From CALAGB01 sp963789565 (GTDB lineage: Bacteria > Chloroflexota > Chloroflexia > Thermomicrobiales > Thermomicrobiaceae), in the NCBI GenBank assembly GCA_963789565.1, contig CAWBKX010000002.1, positions 1,178,001-1,242,000 of the forward strand: DNA of 64,000 nt, read 5' to 3'. Positions 26,089-35,680 of this stretch are shown piece by piece. The first letter of the stretch is position 1; each line of letters begins with the position of its first letter. The notes under the pieces were generated by a model. The model was given only the letters and a program-made list of their open reading frames with translations. It had not been told where the DNA came from and did no database searches. The position numbers and the translations under genes were made by a program.

Positions 26089-27570
26089 ATGAAGATTGAT
26101 GTACGCGCGGGATCTGTCGCGGATCAGGCCGCTGATGCCGTGGTCGTGGGAGTTGCCCCTGGCCGCAAACTGAGCGACGAGGCCGCCCGGATCGACGCAC
26201 GACTGGATGGAGCCTTGAAAGCCGCCCTGGACGACAGTGCGTTCAGCGGCAAGGTCGGCTCAACGCAAGTCATCCCGACGCTCGGCCGCATCGAGGCGCG
26301 CCGCATCGTCGTCACCGGCGTCGGCGATGGCCAGCGTGACAAGGCTTCCGATCTCGCTCGTGCGTGGGGCGCCGCGGCGAAGGCCGCGCGAACTGCCGGA
26401 GCGCGCAACGTGGTAAGTGCCTCACCACCGACTGGCGGACTTTCGGTCACGAACGCCTATCGCGCTGCCGCCGAGGGTGTGCGCCTGGCGCTCTATCGCT
26501 TTTTGAACTATCGAACCTTCGACGTCCCGGCTTCGGATATCGACTCGTTCACCTTCATTGCTGACGGCGACGAGGCTCGACAGGGCGTCGAGTTGGGCGA
26601 TGGCATCGCCAAGGGCGTATGCCTCGCGCGCGATCTCGGCAACCAGCCTGCTGACGTGTTGTATCCAGACGAGTTCGCCGTCCAGGCTCAACAGGTCGCG
26701 CTCGAAAACGACCTCAGCTGTGTCGTCTACGATCGTCCTGCTCTCGAAAACATGGGCGCCGGGGCAATCGTGGCTGTCGGCAAGGGAAGCGAGCGCGATC
26801 CGCGCATGATCCATCTCACTTACAAGCCGTCAGGAGAATCGAAGGGATCGATCGCCTTCGTCGGCAAGGGCATCACCTTCGATACCGGGGGGATGAATCT
26901 CAAGCCGACCGGCGGCATCGAAGCCATGAAGTTCGACATGTGTGGCGGAGCGGACGTGCTGGGCGCTATGAGCGTGGTGCCGTCCCTCAACCTCCCCTTC
27001 ACCGTCCACGGCATCATCGCGGCTGCCGAGAACATGCCGAGTGGCACCGCATACCGTCCTGGCGACATCTTGCACACATTGAACGGCAAGACGGTCGAGA
27101 TCATCAGCACCGACGCCGAGGGCCGATTGGTTCTGGCCGACGCCCTCACCTACACCTCACGTCTGGGCGTCGATTCGATGATCGATCTGGCCACGTTGAC
27201 CGGAGCATCAGTCGTGTCACTGGGCAAACAAGGAACGAGCGTCTTCAGTACCGACGATCGCCTGGCAGGCGATATCCTCTCTGCCGCCAACTGGAACGGC
27301 GAACTGATGTGGCGCATGCCGCTCTGGGAGGAATATCACGGTCTCCTCAAAGGGGACTATGCGGACCTGAAGAACAGCGGTGGACGCCCAGGCGGCGCCA
27401 TCTTCGCCGCGCTCTTCTTGCGTGAGTTCATCGAGGGCACATCCTGGGCGCACCTGGACATCGCCGGACCGGCCTGGAATGACAATGAGGACGAGTTGGC
27501 GCCCAAGGGTGCGACGGGTCACGCCGTGCGCACGCTATTGACCTTGCTGCTCAACCGCGCCGGGAGGTAG
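26089..27570 (+). CDS. pepA: Leucyl aminopeptidase (M17 family)
   Basis: M17 enzymes are hexameric two-metal cytosolic aminopeptidases that release N-terminal residues from peptides. The 493-residue product has both signatures: VGKGITFDTGGMNLKP with the metal-binding Lys and Asp region, and STDAEGRLVLADAL (the family's NTDAEGRL, with Ser in place of Asn). The C-terminal WNDNEDELAPKGATG is also typical. The N-terminal ~160 residues form the macro-like regulatory domain. The start ATG has GAGGGAGA upstream. Confidence 0.93.
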   Translation: MKIDVRAGSVADQAADAVVVGVAPGRKLSDEAARIDARLDGALKAALDDSAFSGKVGSTQVIPTLGRIEARRIVVTGVGDGQRDKASDLARAWGAAAKAARTAGARNVVSASPPTGGLSVTNAYRAAAEGVRLALYRFLNYRTFDVPASDIDSFTFIADGDEARQGVELGDGIAKGVCLARDLGNQPADVLYPDEFAVQAQQVALENDLSCVVYDRPALENMGAGAIVAVGKGSERDPRMIHLTYKPSGESKGSIAFVGKGITFDTGGMNLKPTGGIEAMKFDMCGGADVLGAMSVVPSLNLPFTVHGIIAAAENMPSGTAYRPGDILHTLNGKTVEIISTDAEGRLVLADALTYTSRLGVDSMIDLATLTGASVVSLGKQGTSVFSTDDRLAGDILSAANWNGELMWRMPLWEEYHGLLKGDYADLKNSGGRPGGAIFAALFLREFIEGTSWAHLDIAGPAWNDNEDELAPKGATGHAVRTLLTLLLNRAGR

Positions 27571-27610
27571 GGAGCCGGACTCTTGCACGCCCCAATTGAC
27601 GACGTGCAAC

Positions 27611-28585
27611 TCAAACGAGGATCGGGAGCAGCCGGGCTGCCCTCGAACTTTTGTTGGGCGTTAGTGCTGGTCCGACTGCGCGCACCCAGTTCAGGGTTTC
27701 CTGCAGCCCGTCGACCATGGACGTCTTCGGTTCCCAGCCAAGCGCCTGTTTGGCCAGATCGTTCGACAGGACGCTGTGCTTAATATCGCCAGCCCGCTCT
27801 TCCTGATGAACGGCCTCGTGGCGATACCCGGTATTCTCAGCCATCAGCTCAAACAGACCGTTGACCGACAACGGACGGGCGCTGCTGATGTTGACCGTGA
27901 CAGGCTGATCTGAGTTCATGGCGAGGTCGTGCGCGCGTGCCACGTCGCCGACGTAGACGAAGTCGCGCGTCTGGTCGCCGTCGCCAAAGATGTATACCGG
28001 CTCATCCTGGATCATGCGCGCCGCGAAGATGGCGATGACGCCGGCCTCGCCATATGGGTCCTGGCGTGGGCCATAGATGTTGGCCAGTCGCAGCACTTTC
28101 AATGGGATCTCGGGGGGCAGCATGATCTTGAGATACTGCTCCAGCGTCCACTTGCTCAAGCCATAGGCGCTCATCGGACGGATCGGGTGCTGCTCGTCGC
28201 AGGGCAGATAATCGGGCGGTCCATAGAGCGCACCACCAGTGGTGATGTAGATGAACTGTCGGCAGTTGCTCTCGACGGCGGCGCGATAGACGTTCAGCCC
28301 ACCCATGATGTTGGTCCGTGCGTCTTTGATTGGGTCAGTCATCGAGACCGCCACCGACGCTTGCGCGGCGAGGTGGCTGACCGCGTCGGGCCGGAACTCT
28401 CGCGCCACATCCAGCAACGCGGGGTCACCAATGTCGAGATGAACGAGCTTGGCGTTGCGATTGACGTTCTCAGCCTTCCCGGTTGAGAGATCGTCAACAA
28501 CGAGGACCTCGTGCCCTCCCGCCAGAAGCAGATCGACGATGTGCGATCCGATAAACCCAGCCCCACCAGTTATCAAAACACGCAT
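27611..28585 (-). CDS. NAD-dependent sugar-nucleotide epimerase/dehydratase (GalE-like)
   Basis: An extended SDR of 324 residues: the NAD loop GGAGFIGSH, the Asp anchoring NAD ribose (VVDDLSTG), the Thr-rich active-site strand TTGGALYG and the catalytic Y-x3-K in SAYGLSKW. GPRQDPYGEAGV is common to UDP-glucose 4-epimerases and related enzymes. It probably supplies a sugar nucleotide for surface polymers; no clear partner is nearby. The ATG at 28585 follows GGAGG by seven bases; the upstream frame to 28624 is unsupported. Confidence 0.87.
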   Translation of the reverse strand: MRVLITGGAGFIGSHIVDLLLAGGHEVLVVDDLSTGKAENVNRNAKLVHLDIGDPALLDVAREFRPDAVSHLAAQASVAVSMTDPIKDARTNIMGGLNVYRAAVESNCRQFIYITTGGALYGPPDYLPCDEQHPIRPMSAYGLSKWTLEQYLKIMLPPEIPLKVLRLANIYGPRQDPYGEAGVIAIFAARMIQDEPVYIFGDGDQTRDFVYVGDVARAHDLAMNSDQPVTVNISSARPLSVNGLFELMAENTGYRHEAVHQEERAGDIKHSVLSNDLAKQALGWEPKTSMVDGLQETLNWVRAVGPALTPNKSSRAARLLPILV

Positions 28586-28635
28586 GAATTTCCTCCGACT
28601 TATTCGATCAGCGGACGCGCTCAATTCCCCACCGG

Positions 28636-29649
28636 CTACGACCTGATCGGAATGTTCGCGGAGCTACTCGCCTCCAGCAGCTCGATCAGGCGTGAGCGAC
28701 AGCGTGAATAGTGCAGACCAAATCTGCGGTCATTCTTGACCGGAGCGAGCAAGACGTCGAGCGTCGCGTCGACGCGCTCGACAACCAGCATGACGTCACG
28801 ATCGTACACGCGATCGATGAACCGCACGAAACGAAGCGCTTCGTCGGTGTCCGCCAGTGGCGCCAGACAATCGACGTCGATTCGGTCGACTTCATCGAGC
28901 CAGGCGGCATCGTACATCGGATGCGTCTCATTCAGAAACGCTGTCAGGTTCGCAATATCGAAGAAGTGGACGACCCGGGCGTCGGGTTGATCGCGCTCGC
29001 CGCGATGCTGCGCTGCGTTTCCTGATTCACGCCAATCCACGCCGTCGATGGTCACAATTTCGAACGCGGACGCGATCTCACCCAACTCCAGCTCGAACGC
29101 TTCGGCATAGCTGTGCGCTGAGTCCATCCTCGTCGGATCAGCGTTCGCCGTCGCAAGAATGCGCGGACGACCCTCCAGCATGGCTCGGACGAGAGACGTC
29201 AGCAGCATGATATTGCCTGGATCACGCAGATCGATCTCATCGATGCAGACGAGCCGCTGCTCGCCCAGCAGATGCCTCAACTTCCGCATCCCCAAGGTCC
29301 CAGCCGCCGCCGAGAACTCATCGAACGTCGCAAAGAGCTTCGGTTCGGAGGCAGTCTGAAACGCGGCCGCCAGAAGATGCGTCTTGCCAATGCCGGGTGG
29401 TCCATCGAGGTAGACCCCACGATATTCGAGCGGGTCCTTCGAACGACGCCATGGCAAACGCGACACCTGAGGTTCAGGTGCCCCGACCAGTGTGGTGATC
29501 TTGTCGATGGCTTGTTGCTGACCGGCGAACCGGGAATCGACCACGTACGTGTCAAAGCTCGCACCGACGAAGCGTTTTGGAAGTCGAAACTGAGGTCCAC
29601 GAGTTGCCGCAACGCGCTGTCGAAGGTGTTCGATCGAAACGTCTGTCAC
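28636..29649 (-). CDS. zapE: ZapE/AFG1-like AAA+ ATPase
   Basis: The 337-residue protein has Walker A GPPGIGKT (83-90) and the Walker B strand RLVCIDEIDLRDPGN, then RPRILATANADP, and late in the sequence RFVRFIDRVYDRDVMLVV and SRLIELLEASS, the order seen in ZapE/AFG1. ZapE acts at the division septum in proteobacteria, and AFG1 in mitochondrial protein turnover; the role in this lineage is not known. It begins its own frame upstream of the epimerase by 50 bases on the same strand. Confidence 0.75.
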   Translation of the reverse strand: MTDVSIEHLRQRVAATRGPQFRLPKRFVGASFDTYVVDSRFAGQQQAIDKITTLVGAPEPQVSRLPWRRSKDPLEYRGVYLDGPPGIGKTHLLAAAFQTASEPKLFATFDEFSAAAGTLGMRKLRHLLGEQRLVCIDEIDLRDPGNIMLLTSLVRAMLEGRPRILATANADPTRMDSAHSYAEAFELELGEIASAFEIVTIDGVDWRESGNAAQHRGERDQPDARVVHFFDIANLTAFLNETHPMYDAAWLDEVDRIDVDCLAPLADTDEALRFVRFIDRVYDRDVMLVVERVDATLDVLLAPVKNDRRFGLHYSRCRSRLIELLEASSSANIPIRS

Positions 29650-29789
29650 CGATTCTCCTCAAAATCACGCCAGGGTTGAGTCTACTCGACCGTTCACACT
29701 CCGCAAAGAACGTGCGTACCAGGTCTGGCACATCAAGTCAGGCGGGAACCGCTTGAAATCAGCGCCCAACTTATGCGATGAATGGGGAT

Positions 29790-29807
29790 CGCGCGCTTCG
29801 GCGCGTG
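29790..29807. repeat. GC hairpin with TTCG loop upstream of yjbQ
   Basis: CGCGCGC and GCGCGTG pair (six Watson-Crick pairs and one G-T) around a TTCG tetraloop, about 45 bases before the yjbQ start. The flanks GGGGAT and TCGCCC resemble the hairpin at 2672-2692, so it may be a copy of a short dispersed element. Confidence 0.4.
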
Positions 29808-29851
29808 TCGCCCGGTTTGAATAGCACGGGCGAGAGATTGTGAGGGCATCA

Positions 29852-30271
29852 ATGACGATACGCACTCAAACCATCACCATCGACACTCGTGGAACGGGGC
29901 AAATGCAGAGTCTGACCGAGCGAGTGCAGCAGTCGATCGACGCTTCAGGCTGTTCCGCTGGAATCGCTACGGTCTTCGTGACTCATACCACGGCGGCGGT
30001 GATCGTCTCCGAGTACGAGAGCGGGCTCATCGAGGATTTCCCAACCGCGATGGAGCGGCTGGTCCCTGAAGCCGGCCCGTTTCGACACAACCAGGTGAAT
30101 CACGACGACAACGCCCACAGCCACGTACGTGCCAGTCTGATAGGACCATCAGTTACCGTTCCGTTCGACGAAGGATCGCTCCTCCTGGGCACCTGGCAGC
30201 AAATCGTATTGATCGACTTTGACACTCACCCTCGCTCGCGCAATGTCGTCATACAGGTCTTGGGGGAATGA
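29852..30271 (+). CDS. YjbQ/UPF0047 family protein
   Basis: The 139-residue protein has the full family signature: FVTHTTAAVIVSEYE, then a late HNQVNHDDNAHSHVRASLIG with the His cluster, and LLLGTWQQIVLIDFD. Members have weak thiamine-phosphate synthase activity in vitro, but their true role is unclear. The ATG at 29852 follows GAGGG by six bases. Its stop overlaps the next start as ATGA, so the XRE regulator is translationally coupled to it. Confidence 0.87.
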   Translation: MTIRTQTITIDTRGTGQMQSLTERVQQSIDASGCSAGIATVFVTHTTAAVIVSEYESGLIEDFPTAMERLVPEAGPFRHNQVNHDDNAHSHVRASLIGPSVTVPFDEGSLLLGTWQQIVLIDFDTHPRSRNVVIQVLGE

Positions 30272-30621
30272 CAGACGAGCGGGAGGTCGACGCGGGCTAC
30301 CGGCACGCGCTTGGACGAACCATCGCAGACTACCGGTCACGGCGCGGATCGAGCCTGCGTGCGCTGGCGGAAGAGTCTGGCCTGTCACTCTCGTTCCTCA
30401 GCGAGTTAGAAAACGGTCGCAAGGATGCCTCGGGCGAGACGATGAACCGCCTCTCGTGTGCATTCGGCGTTGAGCTTCCAGAGCTTCTGCGCGCCGTTGC
30501 CGAGCGACTTGAACAAGATCACCGACAGGTCGAGATATCGCTCGATGGATTATCTCGCGACGAGATTGACGAAGTCTCTCGCTTTGCGGACTTCATCCGC
30601 TGGCGCAAATCACGCGACTGA
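30268..30621 (+). CDS. XRE-family helix-turn-helix regulator
   Basis: A 117-residue protein with one Cro/CI-type HTH domain at about residues 12-70 (LRALAEESGLSLSFLSELENGR, recognition helix around SLSFLSE), followed by a short helical tail with DEIDEVSRFADFIRWRK. No sensor domain is present. It overlaps yjbQ by four bases. Target and signal are unknown; small proteins of this type often control their own operon. Confidence 0.86.
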   Translation: MTDEREVDAGYRHALGRTIADYRSRRGSSLRALAEESGLSLSFLSELENGRKDASGETMNRLSCAFGVELPELLRAVAERLEQDHRQVEISLDGLSRDEIDEVSRFADFIRWRKSRD

Positions 30622-30735
30622 CTGCAAGAGGCGACGGCGGCATCAATCTCATTATTGGAGTGTGGAGAATATCTGGCCCGTGGAGCCGGTTATAGACTCA
30701 CGACCGAACACCCACGCCAGAGAGGAAGGGAAGAT

Positions 30736-31611
30736 ATGGCAAACAACTGGACACGCAATCAAGTGCTCGTCTCGACCGATTGGCTGGAAGAGCATCTCAA
30801 CGACAAGGGCCTGCGCATTCTGGATTGTCGCTTCTATTTCGATGGGCGAGATCCGCTCGAAATCTATCGCAAAGGACACATCCCGGGGGCCATCCATTTC
30901 AACTGGTCTACCGAGCTGAATGATCAGAACAACGCGGTTGAAAACATGCTGGCGCCACTGGAGCAGGTGGAATCTGCCATGGGCAGAGCCGGAGTGGGGA
31001 ATGACACGCGCATCATCGCCTACGACGATGAGGGCGGGCATTTCTCTTCACGTGTCTGGCTGGCGTTGGCGCGCTACGGCAAAGAAGATCAGCTTCGCAT
31101 CCTGGACGGCGGCTGGACCAAGTGGGAGGCCGAAAATCGCCCGATCAGCACTGAGACTGCGACAGCTGAGTCCGCCACATTCACCATCGACCGTTCGGCG
31201 GGGCGTCCCGACATCATCGCCACCGTTGACGACGTGCTTGCCGCGACCAAGGACCACCAGACCAAGATCCTCGACGTGCGGCGCATGAGCGAGTTCACCG
31301 GCGAGGAAGCGCGTGCCAGGCGCGGCGGGCGCGTCCCGACCTCGGAGCACCTGCTGTGGCAGGACAACTTGAACTGGGATGCTGATCGCTCGTTCCGAAG
31401 CGACGACGAGATCCATGCCATCAACGAAGAAGCAGGTATCGACGAGGAAACGCCGGTCATCACCTACTGTCAGGGCGGGGTTCGCGCCGCGCTATCGGCG
31501 CTGTCACTCTGGATGACGGGCGTCAAGAATGTGCGCGTCTACGACGGGAGCTGGGCTGAATGGGGCAATCGCGACGACCTCCCAATCGAGACAGGACCCG
31601 CCAAAGAGTGA
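30736..31611 (+). CDS. Tandem-rhodanese sulfurtransferase (SseA-like)
   Basis: Two rhodanese domains in 291 residues. The C-terminal domain holds the catalytic cysteine C245 in the loop CQGGVR. The N-terminal domain has YDDEGG at the same place and is therefore inactive, which is normal. The enzyme moves a sulfane sulfur from thiosulfate or 3-mercaptopyruvate. The nearby cysteine synthase suggests sulfur metabolism. The ATG at 30736 has GAAGGGAAG upstream; the frame is open further up without support. Confidence 0.9.
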   Translation: MANNWTRNQVLVSTDWLEEHLNDKGLRILDCRFYFDGRDPLEIYRKGHIPGAIHFNWSTELNDQNNAVENMLAPLEQVESAMGRAGVGNDTRIIAYDDEGGHFSSRVWLALARYGKEDQLRILDGGWTKWEAENRPISTETATAESATFTIDRSAGRPDIIATVDDVLAATKDHQTKILDVRRMSEFTGEEARARRGGRVPTSEHLLWQDNLNWDADRSFRSDDEIHAINEEAGIDEETPVITYCQGGVRAALSALSLWMTGVKNVRVYDGSWAEWGNRDDLPIETGPAKE

Positions 31612-31717
31612 CGCGTGAATTCGCGGCCCCGTCGCGCGAGTAAGGGAATAGTCGCCCCTGTTCTACCGTTTAGCAATCGGAACGAACGCGTTCAGAACCG
31701 AGAGAGGATCGCAGCCA

Positions 31718-32659
31718 ATGCGCATCGCCAATGACGCGACCGAACTCGTAGGCAACACACCGTTGATACGGCTGAACAAAGTGGTCAGCGGGAGTGCCGT
31801 CGTGCTCGCCAAGCTCGAGGCGTACACCCCTGGATATTCCATCAAGGACCGCATCGCGCTCAACATGATCAACGACGCTGAGAACCGCGGCGTTCTCAAG
31901 CAGGACACCGTTGTCATCGAGGCCACCAGCGGCAACACGGGAATTGGCCTGGCCTGGGTCTGTGCCATCCGCGGCTACCGCCTGATCATCACGGTCTCAG
32001 CGCGTAACAGCCCGGAGCGCATCACGATGCTTCGAGCATTGGGGGCCGAAGTAGTCGTGACACCTGCCGACGCGGGAACACCCGGCGCCATCGAAGAGGC
32101 CAACAAGATCGCCGAAACCCTGCCATCGGTCTTCATGCCGCGACAACACTGGAATCCCGCCAATCCGGAAGCTCACCGCATTGGCACCGCTCGTGAAATC
32201 TGGGAACAGACCGACGGCACCGTCGACATTTTCGTGGCAGCCTTTGGCACCGGTGGCACGATCAGCGGCGTCGGTGAAGGTCTCAAGGCGTACAACTCCG
32301 ACATCCAGATCATCACGGTAGAGCCATCTGAATCGCCGGTCTTCACCGAAGGTCGCAAGGGGTCACATGGCATCCAGGGAATCTCGCCTGGCTTCCTGCC
32401 CGAGGTGCTGAATAAAGACGTGATCGACGGATCCGTGCTGGTACCTACCGAAGACGCGGTGAAGATGGCCAAGCGGCTAATGCGCGAAGAAGGTCTGCTG
32501 GTCGGCATCTCAGCAGGAGCCAACGCGGTAGCCGCCTCGCAGGTGGGCGATCGACCTGAGAACGCGGGCAAGACGATCGTCACGGTCTTCCCGGATTTAG
32601 CCGAGCGCTACATGTCGACGGCTCTCTTCAAGACCGATGAGGCAGAGCCAAGCTCCTAA
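31718..32659 (+). CDS. cysK: Cysteine synthase A (O-acetylserine sulfhydrylase)
   Basis: This 313-residue PLP enzyme makes cysteine from O-acetylserine and sulfide. Family marks are the PLP lysine in YSIKDRIA (K43), the substrate loop EATSGNTGIGLA, the phosphate loop FGTGGTISG and HGIQGISPGFLP. No CBS regulatory domain is present, so it is CysK rather than cystathionine synthase. It lies 106 bases after the sulfurtransferase; no riboswitch is visible between them. Confidence 0.93.
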   Translation: MRIANDATELVGNTPLIRLNKVVSGSAVVLAKLEAYTPGYSIKDRIALNMINDAENRGVLKQDTVVIEATSGNTGIGLAWVCAIRGYRLIITVSARNSPERITMLRALGAEVVVTPADAGTPGAIEEANKIAETLPSVFMPRQHWNPANPEAHRIGTAREIWEQTDGTVDIFVAAFGTGGTISGVGEGLKAYNSDIQIITVEPSESPVFTEGRKGSHGIQGISPGFLPEVLNKDVIDGSVLVPTEDAVKMAKRLMREEGLLVGISAGANAVAASQVGDRPENAGKTIVTVFPDLAERYMSTALFKTDEAEPSS

Positions 32660-32691
32660 ACCTTGATCTCTTCACGTTCCCCCAACCCCCG

Positions 32692-32721
32692 GGACGCGCT
32701 CGTGACATCGCGGGCGCGTCC
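32692..32721. terminator. Candidate terminator between cysK and the M81 gene
   Basis: GGACGCGC and GCGCGTCC pair over a 14-base loop in the gap between two convergent genes. No clear T run follows, so efficiency is uncertain. Confidence 0.35.
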
Positions 32722-32782
32722 GCATTTAAGTTCGGTGCTTCCGCTGTTTGGACAATCCTCTTGTAGGCGAGAACGCGGGATG

Positions 32783-34288
32783 TTATGGCTCCCAGGTCAT
32801 GTCGGGGTCGAACGGGTAGATCGGACGACGAATCTTGTGGAACTCCAGGCGATCGAGGCGTGGACTGGTCAGTCCGGGAGTGTCGACTTCGATCACCTCT
32901 TTGGCAATCGGCATGAACGCCGCGCGGAAGTGGACGGACGACTTCACGGCGATAATCTGCATGGCGGTCGGCTCAATGTCCTGACTGCGCAAGACTTCGA
33001 GGTCGGTCGGCTGGTAGCGATACGTCGTCACCACGACCTTCACCGAGCCGCCGTTGGCACTCTCGATCTCGACCACCGCGGTCGGCCCCATGTTCATCTC
33101 GACACCGGTGCTCATCAGGCCACGATGGACGAAGCGTCCGTCACTCAGCGTTACGACACGCCCAGTTACGTCGAGCGGCTCACCGTGAAAATTGTCGACC
33201 TTAGCGCCAAGCCGGAGCGAGACGGTCGCTCCCTGGCCCGCCGCAAAGGCCGCACGCGCCGACTCCGGGTCGTTGATGGGTACGACGACGGCGTTGCGAG
33301 CGCCCAGTCGCAATAGCGCCTCCAGCAGGACCGTGCCATCCGCCGGAGCTCCGCCACCTGGGTTGTCGCCAATGTCGGCCAGCACGAACGGACCTTCGGG
33401 CGCATCCATAGCGCGCTTTATCGCCTCGTCAACTTCAGTCGGTCGAACGATGAAGTCTTCGCGATGCTCCCACACGTGCCGGCCAAGCTGTGCGGCAAGC
33501 TCAGCCGCTCGAGGCCGATCGTCGTCCGTCGTCACGATGATGCTGAACGTGTTGGGCTCGATGTCGGCCCAGGCAAATCCCGGAAGATAGCTGACGTTCA
33601 GAACGCCTCGCTCTCCCTCAACGTCATGCGCCAGATGTTTGAGCGTCATCATCGGCTCGGCGTGGCTAAACTGTCGTTGCAATGAGGCCAGGATCGGGAT
33701 CTTGACCAACGCGGGAGTCGGCTTCACACCACCACGAACGATGCGGGCCATCAGCATACCGATCTCGTAGCCTCGCTCGTAGGGATCGATGTGGGGATAC
33801 TCGTCATACGCCACCGGCATCGTGCAGAGGTCAACCATCTCTTGCGTGATGTTGCCGTGCAAATCCAGCTCGACGATCAATGGCACGTCAGGCCCGATCA
33901 CACGACGAACCGCGCGCAAGATGTAGCTCTCGCCATCGTCGTCGAGGTCGGAAACCATGGCACCATGCAATGCCAACATGACTCCATCGAGCGGCCCGCT
34001 GTGCAGAGCCTCACGCAAACCGTCAACGAGTTTCTCGGTGAGCACCTCGGTCGCTTCAGCCGTGACCGGACCGCCCGGCGTGGCCGACGTGAAGATTGTC
34101 GGGACAAGCTCGTAGTTGGCGTCACGCGCAGCGTCGATGAAGGCGCCGATCGGCGTCTTTGTGCCGCTATAGCGTTCGAGCAGCCCCTCGCCCTCGGCGA
34201 AACTACGGAGCTCGAAATCGCTTAGTTGAGTCGGTACGGTCGAGAACGTGCTGCTCTCGTGCGAGATGCCGCCAATCGCGACGCGCAT
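32783..34288 (-). CDS. M81-family metallopeptidase-like protein (MlrC-like)
   Basis: The 501-residue protein starts RVAIGGISHESSTFS, the mark of the MlrC family, named for the enzyme that completes microcystin-LR linear-peptide breakdown. VELDLHGN and the C-domain motif DIGDNPGGGAPADGT, with acidic and His residues, fit the presumed zinc site. Substrates of most family members are unknown. The ATG at 34288 follows GAGGG by ten bases. It is the last gene of a minus-strand unit with a CapA-like protein and a peptide-type ABC importer, suggesting use of an imported peptide-like compound. Confidence 0.85.
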   Translation of the reverse strand: MRVAIGGISHESSTFSTVPTQLSDFELRSFAEGEGLLERYSGTKTPIGAFIDAARDANYELVPTIFTSATPGGPVTAEATEVLTEKLVDGLREALHSGPLDGVMLALHGAMVSDLDDDGESYILRAVRRVIGPDVPLIVELDLHGNITQEMVDLCTMPVAYDEYPHIDPYERGYEIGMLMARIVRGGVKPTPALVKIPILASLQRQFSHAEPMMTLKHLAHDVEGERGVLNVSYLPGFAWADIEPNTFSIIVTTDDDRPRAAELAAQLGRHVWEHREDFIVRPTEVDEAIKRAMDAPEGPFVLADIGDNPGGGAPADGTVLLEALLRLGARNAVVVPINDPESARAAFAAGQGATVSLRLGAKVDNFHGEPLDVTGRVVTLSDGRFVHRGLMSTGVEMNMGPTAVVEIESANGGSVKVVVTTYRYQPTDLEVLRSQDIEPTAMQIIAVKSSVHFRAAFMPIAKEVIEVDTPGLTSPRLDRLEFHKIRRPIYPFDPDMTWEP

Positions 34289-34327
34289 GCAATCCCATCC
34301 CTCTATATTTCGTTCCATTATGTCGCG

Positions 34328-35638
34328 TCAGTCGATGGCGACTCGGCCTACTCCATCGGTCACGCTGATCTCAGTTCCGAACGGTTTGGAGAGTTGCGTC
34401 ATCCAGTCGAGAATTTCGGATCCGGTTCCAGCATCGGCCAGCGCGGGGAAACCGCGGTCGGGCCAGGCGCGTCCGTGACCGAGCGAGACCGGATGGAGCT
34501 CGATCGAGCGCAGCTGCCGATCCTCGAAGGCGACGATGGGGAGAACGGTTTCCCAGTAGAGTCGATCGGCTGGAAAGCTGCGACTGTCGTCGGCCGAGAT
34601 CTGCTTAAAGACCTCGGGGGCCGACATGTCTCGATCAGCGCTGAGCGACTCGTAATCGTCGGCCGGCAGGCGCTGCAGATACTCGTACTGAAAGATGAAA
34701 TTGCCGACCGAGTAGAAGATCGGTTTCCCTTTGTAGATCTCGATTCCGCGCAGCAGGTGCGGGCCATGACCGACCACCATGTCCGCCCCGGCGTCGACAC
34801 AGGCGTGCGCGAACTCGACGATGAAGTCGGCCGGAATCCAGCGCTCTGTGCCATCTTCATGCGCGTGGATGCTGACGAGCGTCAGATCATCCATCAAGGT
34901 CGCCTGCGAAGTTGCCTTCACGTTTCCTTCAAGGTCTTTCTTGTGCGCCTCAGTCCGCACGCCGAACTCATCCCCAACGATGAACGATCGCCCAGCAAAG
35001 TCGAACTGGCCCTCACGTTCGGGTGGCTTGTGGAAGCCCATCCAGAACCCGAACTGGCGCTCCTTCTCGGCGCCTGTCTTCTCAGCGATGCGCTTGATCG
35101 CGTCCATATGCGCTTGATCGACGACGAAGAGCGTTTCGTAGCGCTGCGGGTTGAGTCCCGGGCGACCCGGTGCATCATCACGCTGAGCACCAGCGTTCTG
35201 TCCCTTAGCAAATGACGACGCGCATCCAACCAGGCCTACTCGTCCGGCTGAAGTCTCAAGGAAGGCGGGCAAGCGTGCCTCAGCCAGAGTCCTACCGGCT
35301 CCGGCGCAGACGAACTCCATCTCTTTGAGCGCGTCGATGGTCGCGATGCAGCCGTCGATACCGTAGTTGAGCGTGTGGTTGTTGGCGAAGGCAGTCAGGT
35401 TGAAACCCATCTGCTGCAGATCGCGCGCGACGCCTGGGCTGGCCGACAGGTTCATCCCGCCACTTTCGACCACCGGTGTTCCGCGGTAATCAGTGAGAAC
35501 CATCTCCATGTTGGTGAAGGCGACGTCACAGCCTTTGATCAGATCGACGAGCTTGATGTGGGAAGGGTCATGAAGTGCGGGAATGCGACGCGTGATGAGC
35601 GCGTCGCCCGTTGCCGTGACGACCATACGTTTGCCCAC
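34328..35638 (-). CDS. CapA-family protein (PGA_cap metallophosphatase-like)
   Basis: A 436-residue protein of the CapA/PgsA family, whose calcineurin-like fold is linked to poly-gamma-glutamate export. Motifs are TATGDALITRR, TNMEMVLTDYRG, FANNHTLNYGIDG, and VVGHGPHLLRGIEIYKGKPIFYSVGNFIF. No signal peptide or TM anchor is visible, so a capsule-anchoring role is doubtful and a cytoplasmic hydrolase is likelier. It starts with GTG at 35638 (AAGGG upstream) and lies 39 bases before the M81 gene. Confidence 0.84.
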   Translation of the reverse strand: MGKRMVVTATGDALITRRIPALHDPSHIKLVDLIKGCDVAFTNMEMVLTDYRGTPVVESGGMNLSASPGVARDLQQMGFNLTAFANNHTLNYGIDGCIATIDALKEMEFVCAGAGRTLAEARLPAFLETSAGRVGLVGCASSFAKGQNAGAQRDDAPGRPGLNPQRYETLFVVDQAHMDAIKRIAEKTGAEKERQFGFWMGFHKPPEREGQFDFAGRSFIVGDEFGVRTEAHKKDLEGNVKATSQATLMDDLTLVSIHAHEDGTERWIPADFIVEFAHACVDAGADMVVGHGPHLLRGIEIYKGKPIFYSVGNFIFQYEYLQRLPADDYESLSADRDMSAPEVFKQISADDSRSFPADRLYWETVLPIVAFEDRQLRSIELHPVSLGHGRAWPDRGFPALADAGTGSEILDWMTQLSKPFGTEISVTDGVGRVAID

Positions 35639-35680
35639 GAGTTGTTCCCTTTCATCGTTCGGCAGGTCTTCCCGAGTGTC

